Positions 8,212 through 16,397 of a DNA stretch of 36,924 nt are shown here, in pieces. The notes under the pieces are model-generated. The model had not been told where the DNA came from and searched no databases. It worked only from the letters and a program-made list of their open reading frames with translations. The stretch comes from JANXXV01 sp038230275. GTDB lineage: Bacteria; Acidobacteriota; Terriglobia; Bryobacterales; Bryobacteraceae. A program made the translations under genes and the position numbers. Location: the NCBI GenBank assembly GCA_038230275.1, contig JBBRNO010000052.1:1-36924 (forward strand), given 5' to 3'. Position 1 is the first letter of the stretch. The number at the start of each line of letters is the position of its first letter.

Positions 8212-9029
8212 TTCAGCGTCACCAGGTAAGCCAGAATGTTGTGCATGTCTGTATCGGAATATTGCTTTAACAGGTCCTCGTGCCCCTTCAGCGGGTCGTT
8301 TACTTGCACCTTGATTCCGTTCGATTCATTGAGTGCCCACGATTTGTATTGACCGCTGGAATCAGTAAGGCTCACGCTGAAATCGTCGATCTGATCCAGC
8401 ATTCCTCGAAAGGTTTCACCGGAAGGCAAAGTCACCGCCACCGTGGTTTGGCCTTTCGGCGTCAGCCTGGTTTTCGGGTAAAGAAAGCGGTCCTGCAAGG
8501 CAACCGGACTGTACTTGCCCGCAAGGTGGGCCAGATCGCCGCTGGGCGAATGGCAGTTTGCGCAATGCTTATCAAAGTAGGCCTTCCCGCTTTTCGCATT
8601 GCCGGTCACTACGTCCAATATTTTGTATTCGGCCCGCTTCACAGCCCCTTGGCTGAGCGAAAGCAGATAAGCCGCGATGTCTTTGATTTGCCCGTCCGTC
8701 ATGGAGAACTTCGGCATCCCCTTCGCGGGGCGGCCATTGAGGATGATGGGTCCAAGTTCTTTCGCCGAGCCCTCGTCGTGCAATACAAGCACGGATCGCA
8801 CCAGATCCGGACCATTGTTTCCGCCCTTGCCGCTGGAACCGTGGCAGAATCCACAACTGGCCACAAACTGCTGCTGCCCGCGGGCAACTGCCTGGGGATT
8901 GGGCGGCGGCGCGAGTCCGAAGAAATTCGGCTTCGGTGCCTGCGGCTCCTGCGCTCGGGCGGGCACAGCCAAAGTTGCTATCAAAATAGCTATGGATAGT
9001 AGAGCCAGTTCAGTATTTCGCAAGGCCAC
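8208..9029 (-). CDS. Diheme cytochrome c, electron acceptor of the adjacent quinoprotein
   Basis: A 273-residue protein with a signal peptide (about 1-26, ending PARA) and two c-type heme sites: CGFCH at 59-63 and CANCH at 156-160. M105 (GMPKF) is a plausible distal ligand of heme 1. Between the second CxxCH and the C-terminus lies an inserted beta-rich segment (about 195-225) resembling the heme-binding domain of acidobacterial and planctomycete oxidases. The ending HNILAYLVTLK is a typical cytochrome c C-terminal helix. The same order (heme, heme, insert) forms the N-terminus of the fused dehydrogenase at 24697. Its stop overlaps the GTG of the PQQ dehydrogenase, so it is first in the pair. 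It starts 21 bases after the end of the aldehyde dehydrogenase gene, so all three may form an operon. Confidence 0.92.
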   Translation of the reverse strand: MALRNTELALLSIAILIATLAVPARAQEPQAPKPNFFGLAPPPNPQAVARGQQQFVASCGFCHGSSGKGGNNGPDLVRSVLVLHDEGSAKELGPIILNGRPAKGMPKFSMTDGQIKDIAAYLLSLSQGAVKRAEYKILDVVTGNAKSGKAYFDKHCANCHSPSGDLAHLAGKYSPVALQDRFLYPKTRLTPKGQTTVAVTLPSGETFRGMLDQIDDFSVSLTDSSGQYKSWALNESNGIKVQVNDPLKGHEDLLKQYSDTDMHNILAYLVTLK

Positions 9030-9050
9030 TCCGTTCCTTCCAGTATCGCC

Positions 9051-10415
9051 TCACTTCACCCACACCGACTGGATATTGACAAATTCCAGCAACCCTTCCA
9101 CGGACAACTCCCGTCCATAGCCGCTTCGCTTGATGCCGCCGAACGGCAGCCTTGGATCCGACGCCACCAGGGCGTTCACGAACACGGAGCCGGCTTCCAG
9201 ATTCTGCACCAGGTAGTCCTGCTCCTCGGGATCGTTCGTCCAGACGCTGGCGCCTAGACCGAACGGAGAGTCGTTGGCCACACGAATTGCCTCCGCCGCA
9301 TCAGCCACCCGGAAGAGCATGGCAACCGGGCCGAAGATCTCTTCGTAGAAAGTAGGGGAACCGACGCGCACTCCGGTGAGGACCGTTGGCGCGTAGTAGT
9401 TGCCCTTGCCGTTTAGCCGCCGTCCCCCGGTCTTAATGACAGCGCCGTCCGCTACCGCATCGTCCACTTGCTTTTGCAAGTCATGCACGATCTGTGCAGT
9501 GGCAAGCGGCCCTACTTCGGTGGAATCCGCCATGGGATCGCCTACCCGCAGGGCCGCCATCTTCTCTACGAACAAACGCTCAAACTCTTCATAGATCGCA
9601 TCCGCCACCAGGAAACGCTTCGCCGCAATGCAGGATTGGCCATTATTGACCGTCCGCGCTTTCACTGCAAAGGTGGCGGTCTCTTCCAGATTCACACTCG
9701 GCATTACAATGAACGGATCGCTGCCGCCAAGCTCAAGCACGGTCTTTTTTATCTGGCTGCCGGCAATGCCGGCGACGGACCGCCCCGCCGCCTCACTTCC
9801 GGTCAATGTGACGGCTACAATTCGGTCGTCTTTCAACAGCGATTCCACTTGCGCTGATTCCACCAACAACGTCTGGAAAACACCTCGAGGAATTCCAGCC
9901 CGGATGAAAATATCTTCAATGGCGAGGGCGCATTGCGGCACGTTCGAAGAATGTTTTAGCAGCGCCGCGTTTCCGGCCATCAGCGCGGGTGCTGCGAATC
10001 GAAACACTTGCCAGAACGGAAAATTCCAGGGCATCACGGCCAGAATTGGACCCAGCGGCCGATATTGGACAAAGCTTTTGGACGCGCCGGTCACTACGTG
10101 GCGGGGTGCCAGCAGTTCTTCTGCATGCTCAGCGTAAAAGCGGCACGCCAGCGCGCATTTCTCAACCTCTGCGATCGCCGAACCGACGGTCTTTCCCATC
10201 TCGCTGGTGAGCAACTCACCCAGTGTTCGCTTCTCCGCCTCCAGAATGTCCGCGGCGCGCAGGAGGGCCGCGGACCGTGTGGAGAAGGGCGTGACCTTCC
10301 ACGCGTGGAACGCCGACTGCGCGATGCTGAGCTTCTCTTCCAGCGCCAGCGCGGATAATGTCTGAAACGTCCGCAGCACTTCTCCGTTCGCCGGGTTGAT
10401 CGACTTGATTGCCAT
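9051..10415 (-). CDS. NAD(P)-dependent succinate-semialdehyde dehydrogenase (Sad/YneI-like)
   Basis: A 454-residue aldehyde dehydrogenase. I chose the ATG at 10415 (MAIKSINPANGE) over an upstream in-frame ATG because TAGGA sits just before it and the family begins with this 'xINPATGE' pattern. Visible residues: oxyanion N131 (PWNFPFW), NAD-binding LTGSEAAG at about 204-211, general base E228 (LELGGSDPF), catalytic C262 (NNGQSCIAAKR), EIFGPVA and the C-terminal PFGGIKRSGYGREL. Length and motifs match the short Sad/YneI group that oxidises succinate semialdehyde and related aldehydes. It lies upstream of the cytochrome c/quinoprotein pair on the same strand, so it may oxidise an aldehyde made by that system, although the compartments differ (inference). 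Confidence 0.9.
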   Translation of the reverse strand: MAIKSINPANGEVLRTFQTLSALALEEKLSIAQSAFHAWKVTPFSTRSAALLRAADILEAEKRTLGELLTSEMGKTVGSAIAEVEKCALACRFYAEHAEELLAPRHVVTGASKSFVQYRPLGPILAVMPWNFPFWQVFRFAAPALMAGNAALLKHSSNVPQCALAIEDIFIRAGIPRGVFQTLLVESAQVESLLKDDRIVAVTLTGSEAAGRSVAGIAGSQIKKTVLELGGSDPFIVMPSVNLEETATFAVKARTVNNGQSCIAAKRFLVADAIYEEFERLFVEKMAALRVGDPMADSTEVGPLATAQIVHDLQKQVDDAVADGAVIKTGGRRLNGKGNYYAPTVLTGVRVGSPTFYEEIFGPVAMLFRVADAAEAIRVANDSPFGLGASVWTNDPEEQDYLVQNLEAGSVFVNALVASDPRLPFGGIKRSGYGRELSVEGLLEFVNIQSVWVK

Positions 10416-10529
10416 GTTCCTACAGTACTCGCGGTTTTTCAATCGCGGCAAAGTGTACCGTTTGTGTCCCATTTTTTCCATAATTTACGCTATTTTTCAT
10501 AGATCCCGCGCAGAAGGAGCAATTTTCCG

Positions 10530-13500
10530 ATGAATGAGCGTTCGCTTTTAGCTTTATTAGCCTTTCCTGTCCTTTGGGTCGCGTCTGCCGTCATGTCGTC
10601 AAGCGCCCCACCCGTGCCTTCACCCGCGCCGAAGCCTCCACCAAAAACGAATTTCGCCCCCACCCCTGGCGCGCAATCCCCCAAGGTGAAACAGCCGGTT
10701 CAAAAGCTTAAGCCTCTCAAAACCGCCTGTGACGTACTCTCCGACTACTTTGGGTTCCGGGATAAGGGTGCCGGCCCGGCTGCCCGTCCCAGTATTTCTT
10801 TCACAATTCAGGAGGGGAACGATAAGGCTTCCGTCAAAGCTACCGCTGCTGAAGACACGGCGGCTAGCGAGAGCTGCGATATGAATTCCGTTAGGAAGGA
10901 GATCGCCGGCAACCTCAAGACCGCTTTCGTTTTTGTTCCAGATCCCACGGCAAGCGCCCTCGCATTGGAAACCGACCGCGCCCTCGACGCGATTCGCCTG
11001 GCGCTGAGCAGGGGAGGTTTTGTGCCTTACAAATCGAATTCACTTCCCTGGAGCGGTCCGCGTCCCGCCGACGACAATGGCAAGAAGGCGTCTAGCGATC
11101 CCGATGAGTCCAGCAGTCTCGCACGGCCCGGAGTCTGGCTCTTTCGCAACGTAACGAAAGACAATAAGGGCAATTACCTTAGGGATCTCAAATTGCTTTT
11201 CCTGATCGGCGACAGCCCGACTGTGGGAATTTCGAAGCCGCAGTTCCAAAACGCTGTCGATCAGTTCAAGGCGTTGGTGGACTCCGATTGGGAAGGCTCC
11301 AGCCGTAGTTCGTGCGGGCCAACATACCCTTCGTTAGAGATCGTCGGACCTATTTTTTCTGGCTCCGTCGATTCCCTAGCCCACGCATTGAAGAACCTCT
11401 GCACCCCTGATCCGGCTAAGAATACGCCACCTCCGCATTGGGATGTGAAGGCGATCAGCGGAACCGCCGAAGTGCCCGACCTGCAAGAACGCCTGAAGAA
11501 AACCGTCGAGTCCGCCGCGAAGGTGGAGCTAGTGCAAATCGCAAAGCAAGGGGCACTCGTCGCTCTTTGGAACGTCCTCAAGCCCTTGGGAAGAACGGCG
11601 ATTCTCTCTGAGGCGGACACAGTCTTTGGGTTGGATTCCACCCCAGGAGATCCTGATGACATCTTCCACTACTCCCATAACCTCCTAAACCTTCGCACCG
11701 CCTACGAGTCCGACAAAGATCTGATGGCGAGGATCTTTCCCAAGAGCCTGCGCCCGGATCAATTGGCGCTTCATTTTGGATTCACTCAAGATCCCAGCGA
11801 TGCCTTTCCGAGTTACTCCCCGCAAAATCTCGCCGTTTCCCAACAACTCACCCTTCGGCATCTCGCCAGCAATCTGCACCGCCGCCATTTTGCCAATTTG
11901 GTCATCGTCAGTTCAGACAATCTTGACGCTCTTTTCCTCGCCAGATTCTTCCAGGAAGAAAGCCCTAATTTGCGGATAGCCCTCCTGAATTCCGATACCT
12001 TGTTGGACCGCGAGGCAGGGTCGGTTTCCTTGCGTGGTGTGATTACAATCTCACAGCAGCCCACGGGATCTGTCGCCATGAAACCGATGGAATTTCCGAA
12101 TGAGCTAGTGAGTGGAATTTATCGTGCCTGCCGCCAGCAGTTATTCGCCGATGTAGCGAATCCCAACCGCGTAATCTCCGTGGTTGGGTTCGATGGCGAG
12201 TGGCCGATTAAGGTGTTAGGTCCCAAGAAGGAAGCGCGCCCCCCTGAGGTGTCTTCCGTATGGGATATCACAAAGTTCAAATGGGCCCCTCCCATGGGTG
12301 CTTTTTTGATCCTGCTGGCGTGGCTGGCGTTTGCCCCTGTGTTCGTCTACCTATTCCCCAAACCGACGCGGCTCACGCTAATCCCCTTCTGTCGCGCGAT
12401 AGCTAATCCGCCTGACTCACCGGCGATACAATCGGAGCACTGGCGGCGCCGCTGGATATTCGGATGCGCAGGGACGGGAGCTGCCACTTTCGTGATACCC
12501 GGCGCATTAGGCTTCGCAGCCATTTTTGTCACCACCAGAAGCGCAGAATACCCGGCCCTTGTTGCCCGCTATTTTTATTTCGGAAATGGTGTATCCCCAC
12601 TACTCCCATTAACGGCTCTGCTGCTCGCCATTCACGCATGTGCCTGGAGTCGCGTTCGCAGTTGCTATCTGAAATCCTACGCATTTCGCCCAGCTCCGTC
12701 CCCGCTCACCATAACCGCGCCTCACACGGAAAAAGACGGCTCTGACATTGAACTGCTCTTGAAGGCGGTGAGCCATTATGCCGAAACGTTCTTTGACAAA
12801 TTCTGGATTACAGTCTTCACCGCCGCCGGCATAACGGCGGTAGTTACCTATAGTATGTGGGTTCACGACATCGAAATCGAGTTTGCCCACGAATGGTCGA
12901 CGTTCATATGGACGCCGCTGTTTTCCGGTGTGGGGGTTCTCGCTGTCAATGCGTCCTGCCGCATCTGGCTGCTGTGGGTAAGCCTTCATAATCTCCTCCG
13001 CCGCTTGGAATTTCATCCCCTTCGGGTCGGCTTCACCACCCTGCCAGATCGAGTTTCATGGACCTCCATCTGGTCCATAGCCGGAACGCGCCCAACGATG
13101 GTCTCCCTTCAGATGAGCAGCGACTATCTGCATGCCATTGGAAGAGCGACCAACTCGCTTGCGGCCAGTGCAGACCTCAGAACGGACATCGATGCCTTCA
13201 CCAAGTCCGTGCTGCAAGGTTCGTCCCTGATAGATTCAAGGACATTCCAGTCTTTACAACTCATTCATACGAGACTGGACAAAATAACAACAGACTATAT
13301 CGAGGACTTGAGGGCGAACAACTACTGGAGTTCCCTGCGAACCGAGGGCTGGAAGCGGGGTGAAGCGGCGGATAGCTCAAAAGAAAAAGCTAAATCGTCG
13401 TTCCCGCTCCTCATCACCAGGAAGAGCGACGGATCCCGCTACGTCGATCAACCGCACGAGGACAACGAAACGCCAATCAACAAACTAAAGAGCCAGTTCA

Positions 13501-13886
13501 TCGCACTGCAATATGCCGCTTTCATTCGCTATGCCTTTATGCAACTGCGCAACCTGCTGGGATTTCTGGTCACGGCAACCAGCCTGCTCTTCATCGCGCT
13601 GAATGTCTACCCGTTCGAACCAATTGGGACCTTGACCAATTTCGCCTCGTTCCTTTTCACGCTCACCGCCATCGTCGTGGTCACCATCTTCTATCAGATG
13701 GACCGCGACCCGCTGCTGAGCCGTCTCTCGAATTCCACAGCGGGCAAACTTGATTCAGGATTCGGTTGGCGCCTGGCGCAGTTTGGAATTATACCGACCG
13801 CTACTTTTCTCGCCACGCACTTTCCGCCCATTGGCCAGGGGTTGGTCAGGCTGGTCCAAATTATTCCGGGCCTGGCGAAACTGTAA
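10530..13886 (+). CDS. Large polytopic membrane protein of unknown function with N-terminal extracytoplasmic sensor-like region
   Basis: 1118 residues, not assignable to a named family. ATG follows AGAAGGAG by about 10 bases. Order: hydrophobic signal or anchor (about 5-23), a Pro-rich linker (25-60), a soluble part to about 588, then about eight membrane segments near 589-611, 643-668, 688-706, 757-777, 792-821, 1000-1027, 1034-1056 and 1079-1098. The soluble part has two recognisable stretches. One (131-175) has the pattern VPDP...DRALDAI..AL...GF......LPW. A second (about 265-510) resembles a type-1 periplasmic-binding fold, with GPIFSGSVDSL, AILSEADTVFGLD and LVIVSSDNLDALFLARFF. A large loop at about 822-999 is probably cytoplasmic. 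No enzymatic motif is evident. It stands alone and is divergent from the aldehyde dehydrogenase. Confidence 0.85.
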   Translation: MNERSLLALLAFPVLWVASAVMSSSAPPVPSPAPKPPPKTNFAPTPGAQSPKVKQPVQKLKPLKTACDVLSDYFGFRDKGAGPAARPSISFTIQEGNDKASVKATAAEDTAASESCDMNSVRKEIAGNLKTAFVFVPDPTASALALETDRALDAIRLALSRGGFVPYKSNSLPWSGPRPADDNGKKASSDPDESSSLARPGVWLFRNVTKDNKGNYLRDLKLLFLIGDSPTVGISKPQFQNAVDQFKALVDSDWEGSSRSSCGPTYPSLEIVGPIFSGSVDSLAHALKNLCTPDPAKNTPPPHWDVKAISGTAEVPDLQERLKKTVESAAKVELVQIAKQGALVALWNVLKPLGRTAILSEADTVFGLDSTPGDPDDIFHYSHNLLNLRTAYESDKDLMARIFPKSLRPDQLALHFGFTQDPSDAFPSYSPQNLAVSQQLTLRHLASNLHRRHFANLVIVSSDNLDALFLARFFQEESPNLRIALLNSDTLLDREAGSVSLRGVITISQQPTGSVAMKPMEFPNELVSGIYRACRQQLFADVANPNRVISVVGFDGEWPIKVLGPKKEARPPEVSSVWDITKFKWAPPMGAFLILLAWLAFAPVFVYLFPKPTRLTLIPFCRAIANPPDSPAIQSEHWRRRWIFGCAGTGAATFVIPGALGFAAIFVTTRSAEYPALVARYFYFGNGVSPLLPLTALLLAIHACAWSRVRSCYLKSYAFRPAPSPLTITAPHTEKDGSDIELLLKAVSHYAETFFDKFWITVFTAAGITAVVTYSMWVHDIEIEFAHEWSTFIWTPLFSGVGVLAVNASCRIWLLWVSLHNLLRRLEFHPLRVGFTTLPDRVSWTSIWSIAGTRPTMVSLQMSSDYLHAIGRATNSLAASADLRTDIDAFTKSVLQGSSLIDSRTFQSLQLIHTRLDKITTDYIEDLRANNYWSSLRTEGWKRGEAADSSKEKAKSSFPLLITRKSDGSRYVDQPHEDNETPINKLKSQFIALQYAAFIRYAFMQLRNLLGFLVTATSLLFIALNVYPFEPIGTLTNFASFLFTLTAIVVVTIFYQMDRDPLLSRLSNSTAGKLDSGFGWRLAQFGIIPTATFLATHFPPIGQGLVRLVQIIPGLAKL

Positions 13887-14223
13887 GCGCGCAACACCCG
13901 TTTCGACCGTGCCGCTGTTGCATCTGCTTTTTTGAATCCTTTTGGACCGGCTGCAACTCTCTTGCAGGGTAGTTGGCAGCGATGCAAGCCGAACAGACCG
14001 CGCTTCATTGGATCTGGAACTAAGGAAAGTAAAGACGGGCCGGCTGGTCTGGAGCCAGGTGATGCCGCGTGATGATCCGGTCCCGGCGAAAAACGTGAGG
14101 CCACAGCCGCCATTGGCGTGTACGTCGACGCACACTCTCGGACGACCGACTGCTCGCTCAGCCTGGGAAGCTCACGATTTCTCAAAAACGGACACCTCGT
14201 GTTTCAACCCGCCGGAGGTAGCA
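13887..14223. other. 337-base gap without an intact gene; possible remnant of an envelope lipoprotein gene at 13990-14095 (+)
   Basis: It separates the convergent membrane-protein and TPR genes. A perfect inverted repeat (CTGCAA, 5-base loop, TTGCAG) sits at 13951-13967 without a T-run. In one + frame (13942-14238) the translation around 14010-14095 reads DLELRKVKTGRLVWSQVMPR followed by DDPVPAKNV. This resembles the C-terminal strands of ABC-auxiliary or LpoB/LptE-like envelope lipoproteins ('TGxxxWS...dePV'). The sequence on both sides does not look coding, so it would be a decayed fragment if real. Confidence 0.3.
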
Positions 14224-15378
14224 TCAGGGCTTTTTTGATTTTCCCAAATGCTCTTGCGCTTTCTCTGTTTGACCTAACCGGCGATAAAGCAGACCAAGCT
14301 GGTAGTGGGCGGTAGGGGCATCAGGCGCCAGCTCAACCGCCTTTTCCAGACGCTGCCGCGCGAGTTCCAATTCGCCGCGGGCGAAGTAGAGCTTTCCCAA
14401 TTCCAGCATCAATTGAGCGCTTGCAGGATTGCGGCGTTCTGCCTCCCGGTATTCCCGTTCGGCCGCGATGTAGTCGCCGGTTTCCTTATAAACAATTCCC
14501 AGCAGCAGGTGTGCGTCGGCGGCCCCTTGTAGTGCCGCGCGTTGAAACGCGGCGATGGCTTCCTCCGTCTTCCCCTGCTTTCGATAGAGAAGTCCTTCGG
14601 CAAGCGGCACCCGCGCGTCATTGGGTGCGGCTTCTCTCAGGTTGCGAAGCGCCAATTTACTCAGCGGACTCTCAACCACATGGTGACTGGCCAGTGCAAA
14701 TAGGAATTGAGTATCGGCGTGGTCGGGAAATTTGCGCTGCGCGCGAATGGCTTCCGCCAGAGCTTGCGGAGCCTGGTCCGTCTTGATGAGAAAATCGACC
14801 AGAAAGTCCCAATAATTCACATTGGCGTCATCCAGCTGAATGGCGCGCCGGACACTTTCGACGGCTTCCGGCATGTGGCCGAGCTTGCCTTGCGCAAACG
14901 CCGTCACTCCAAAATATTGTGCACCCTGACGTGCGCCGGCCGGCGGTTCAATCAACGCGAGCGTCCGTAATGCCTGGAGAGGATTTCCGGCCTCGTTCTG
15001 CGCCATCGAGAGTTCAACTACCAGGCGCTCGCGGTCGGGATAATTGCGTTCCATGGCCTTGGTGAGATAGGTGACCGCCTGCGCCCACTGTTGTTGATAG
15101 AGCTTTGCCTGCCCGAGATAAAAATACCCAAACGGATTCGTTGGTTCCAGCCGCAGGATGGTGAGGAAATGCCCGTTCGAGACCTCCCACTGATTCTTCT
15201 GGGCAGCAAGAACGCCCAGAATCATGTGGCCATGGACCGCCGATGGGTCGCGAGCGACAACTTGCCTGGCGAGAGTTTCCGCCTTTTCCAGTTCGCCCGC
15301 GCGGAATGCCTCGTCTGCTTGTTCGAGCAAGGCCCCCGACTGAAAGAAAAACAGCAGGGGCACAAGCAGGCAAATCAT
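14224..15378 (-). CDS. Secreted TPR-repeat protein
   Basis: 384 residues from the ATG at 15378, chosen because it overlaps the upstream stop as ATGA and leaves a clean signal peptide (MICLLVPLLFFFQSG). The rest is a tandem array of TPR-like helical pairs; clear repeats include 'AxxHLLLGxxYKxTGDYxAAExEYREAERRNPASAQLMLELGKLYFARGELELA' in pattern and a final 'APTAHYQLGLLYRRLGQTEKAQEHL'. TPRs mediate protein binding, so it is probably a periplasmic adaptor or stabiliser. Its translation is coupled to the sulfite-oxidase-like enzyme, which suggests the two act together, perhaps TPR as assembly or docking factor for the molybdoenzyme (inference). Confidence 0.85.
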   Translation of the reverse strand: MICLLVPLLFFFQSGALLEQADEAFRAGELEKAETLARQVVARDPSAVHGHMILGVLAAQKNQWEVSNGHFLTILRLEPTNPFGYFYLGQAKLYQQQWAQAVTYLTKAMERNYPDRERLVVELSMAQNEAGNPLQALRTLALIEPPAGARQGAQYFGVTAFAQGKLGHMPEAVESVRRAIQLDDANVNYWDFLVDFLIKTDQAPQALAEAIRAQRKFPDHADTQFLFALASHHVVESPLSKLALRNLREAAPNDARVPLAEGLLYRKQGKTEEAIAAFQRAALQGAADAHLLLGIVYKETGDYIAAEREYREAERRNPASAQLMLELGKLYFARGELELARQRLEKAVELAPDAPTAHYQLGLLYRRLGQTEKAQEHLGKSKKP

Positions 15379-16397
15379 ACGGCGGTCACTTTCACGGTTT
15401 GCCAGTCGTTCCATTCATAACCGTCAGATCGTTCAGCCGCCCGCTGCCGTGGTTGCTCGCGGCCTTTATCATCCTTTGCCCGAACGCTCAGCGTGTACTC
15501 CCCTGCGTTGGGAACCTTCCAATCAAAAGACCACGGCAGCCAGCTATATTCCATGGGCGTGGCATCCAGCTTCGCGGCCTGCCAGGTGGCGGCGCCGTCG
15601 ACGCTCACCTCTACTTTCGCAACGGCATTCTCACCGGCCCAAGCCATACCGCGCAATGTGAAGCGCCGTTGCGTCAGAATGGCTCCATCCTGGGGCCGCG
15701 TAAACACTGATTTCACTTGCATCGCTGTAACGGGTTCAGCGTCTCTGACACCGAAGAACGAACTGACGCGGCGCACGTACGAATGGGACTGCTCTTCGCT
15801 CTCCAACAACTCTATCCGGCGTAGCCACTTTACCGCGTCCATTCCATACCAGCCCGGAATAATGGCGCGCAAGGGGAAGCCATGGGTCACCGGAAGCTTT
15901 TCGCCATTCATACTGTAGGCAACGATGGTATCGGGATGGATCCCCTTGGAACGTGGAATCGTGCGGGAGTAACCGTCCGTGGAAACCAGCTTCAGAAAGG
16001 GAGATCGCGTATCCCGCGGCAGTAGCGACGCCAGTGAGACGCCGCGCCATTCGGCATGGCTGACAAGCCCGCCGCCAGTCGCGTTTTCCGCGCATTCCAA
16101 GGTCACCGGAATCGTCTTTCCGGGCATCGCCGCCACCTCCTCGACAGAGAAGTCTCGTCCCGCTACCGACAATTTCCAGGCTGCCGCGGAGAGTGCATCC
16201 GGCCGGGGAAAGTGTTCTCGAATGAAGAAAAGTTCGTTTGGAACGGCAAGATCGTCGATCAGGGACAAATCAGCCGGGCTGACTTCCGGCTTCTGGGCTG
16301 GCGCTGAAGCCGCGAAGGCGGAAGCCAAAAAGACCCGGCGCGTCAACCGCTCACCATAATATCTTGAGGGCCATCTGCAAGATTCTTGGGTCACCAT
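15375..16397 (-). CDS. Sulfite-oxidase-family molybdopterin enzyme, Tat-exported
   Basis: A 340-residue protein with a Tat signal near the N-terminus (TRRVFLASAFAASAPA). The oxidoreductase molybdopterin domain follows at about 45-200: VTLECAEN supplies the Mo-ligand Cys (C102), then WRGVSLASLL and HGFPLRAIIPGWYGMDAVKW, which contact the pterin and form the hydrophobic core. The C-terminal part (about 225-340, GMAWAGENAVAKVEVSVDG) is the Ig-like Mo-co dimerisation domain of sulfite oxidases and SoxC. Sulfite or another sulfur oxidation in the periplasm is likely. The ATG at 16397 overlaps the TonB receptor gene by 47 bases; a TTG at 16346, giving MTRRVFLAS and no overlap, is a good alternative start. 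Its stop overlaps the TPR start (ATGA). Confidence 0.87.
   Translation of the reverse strand: MVTQESCRWPSRYYGERLTRRVFLASAFAASAPAQKPEVSPADLSLIDDLAVPNELFFIREHFPRPDALSAAAWKLSVAGRDFSVEEVAAMPGKTIPVTLECAENATGGGLVSHAEWRGVSLASLLPRDTRSPFLKLVSTDGYSRTIPRSKGIHPDTIVAYSMNGEKLPVTHGFPLRAIIPGWYGMDAVKWLRRIELLESEEQSHSYVRRVSSFFGVRDAEPVTAMQVKSVFTRPQDGAILTQRRFTLRGMAWAGENAVAKVEVSVDGAATWQAAKLDATPMEYSWLPWSFDWKVPNAGEYTLSVRAKDDKGREQPRQRAAERSDGYEWNDWQTVKVTAV

Noticed and set aside
8280..8999. A 239-codon + strand frame opposite the cytochrome c gene
   Set aside because: Antisense shadow; the minus strand carries two CxxCH motifs and a signal peptide.
10416..10529. Promoter boxes between the aldehyde dehydrogenase and the large membrane-protein gene
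   Set aside because: The region is AT-rich and offers several poor -35/-10 pairings (such as TTGTGT or TTTCCA), none convincing.
13951..13967. Perfect 6-bp inverted repeat as terminator of the large membrane-protein gene
   Set aside because: The stem is short and no T-run follows, so termination cannot be supported.
13694..14185. A 163-codon minus-strand frame across the end of the large membrane protein and the gap
   Set aside because: No motif, composition typical of shadow translation and partial overlap with a real gene end.
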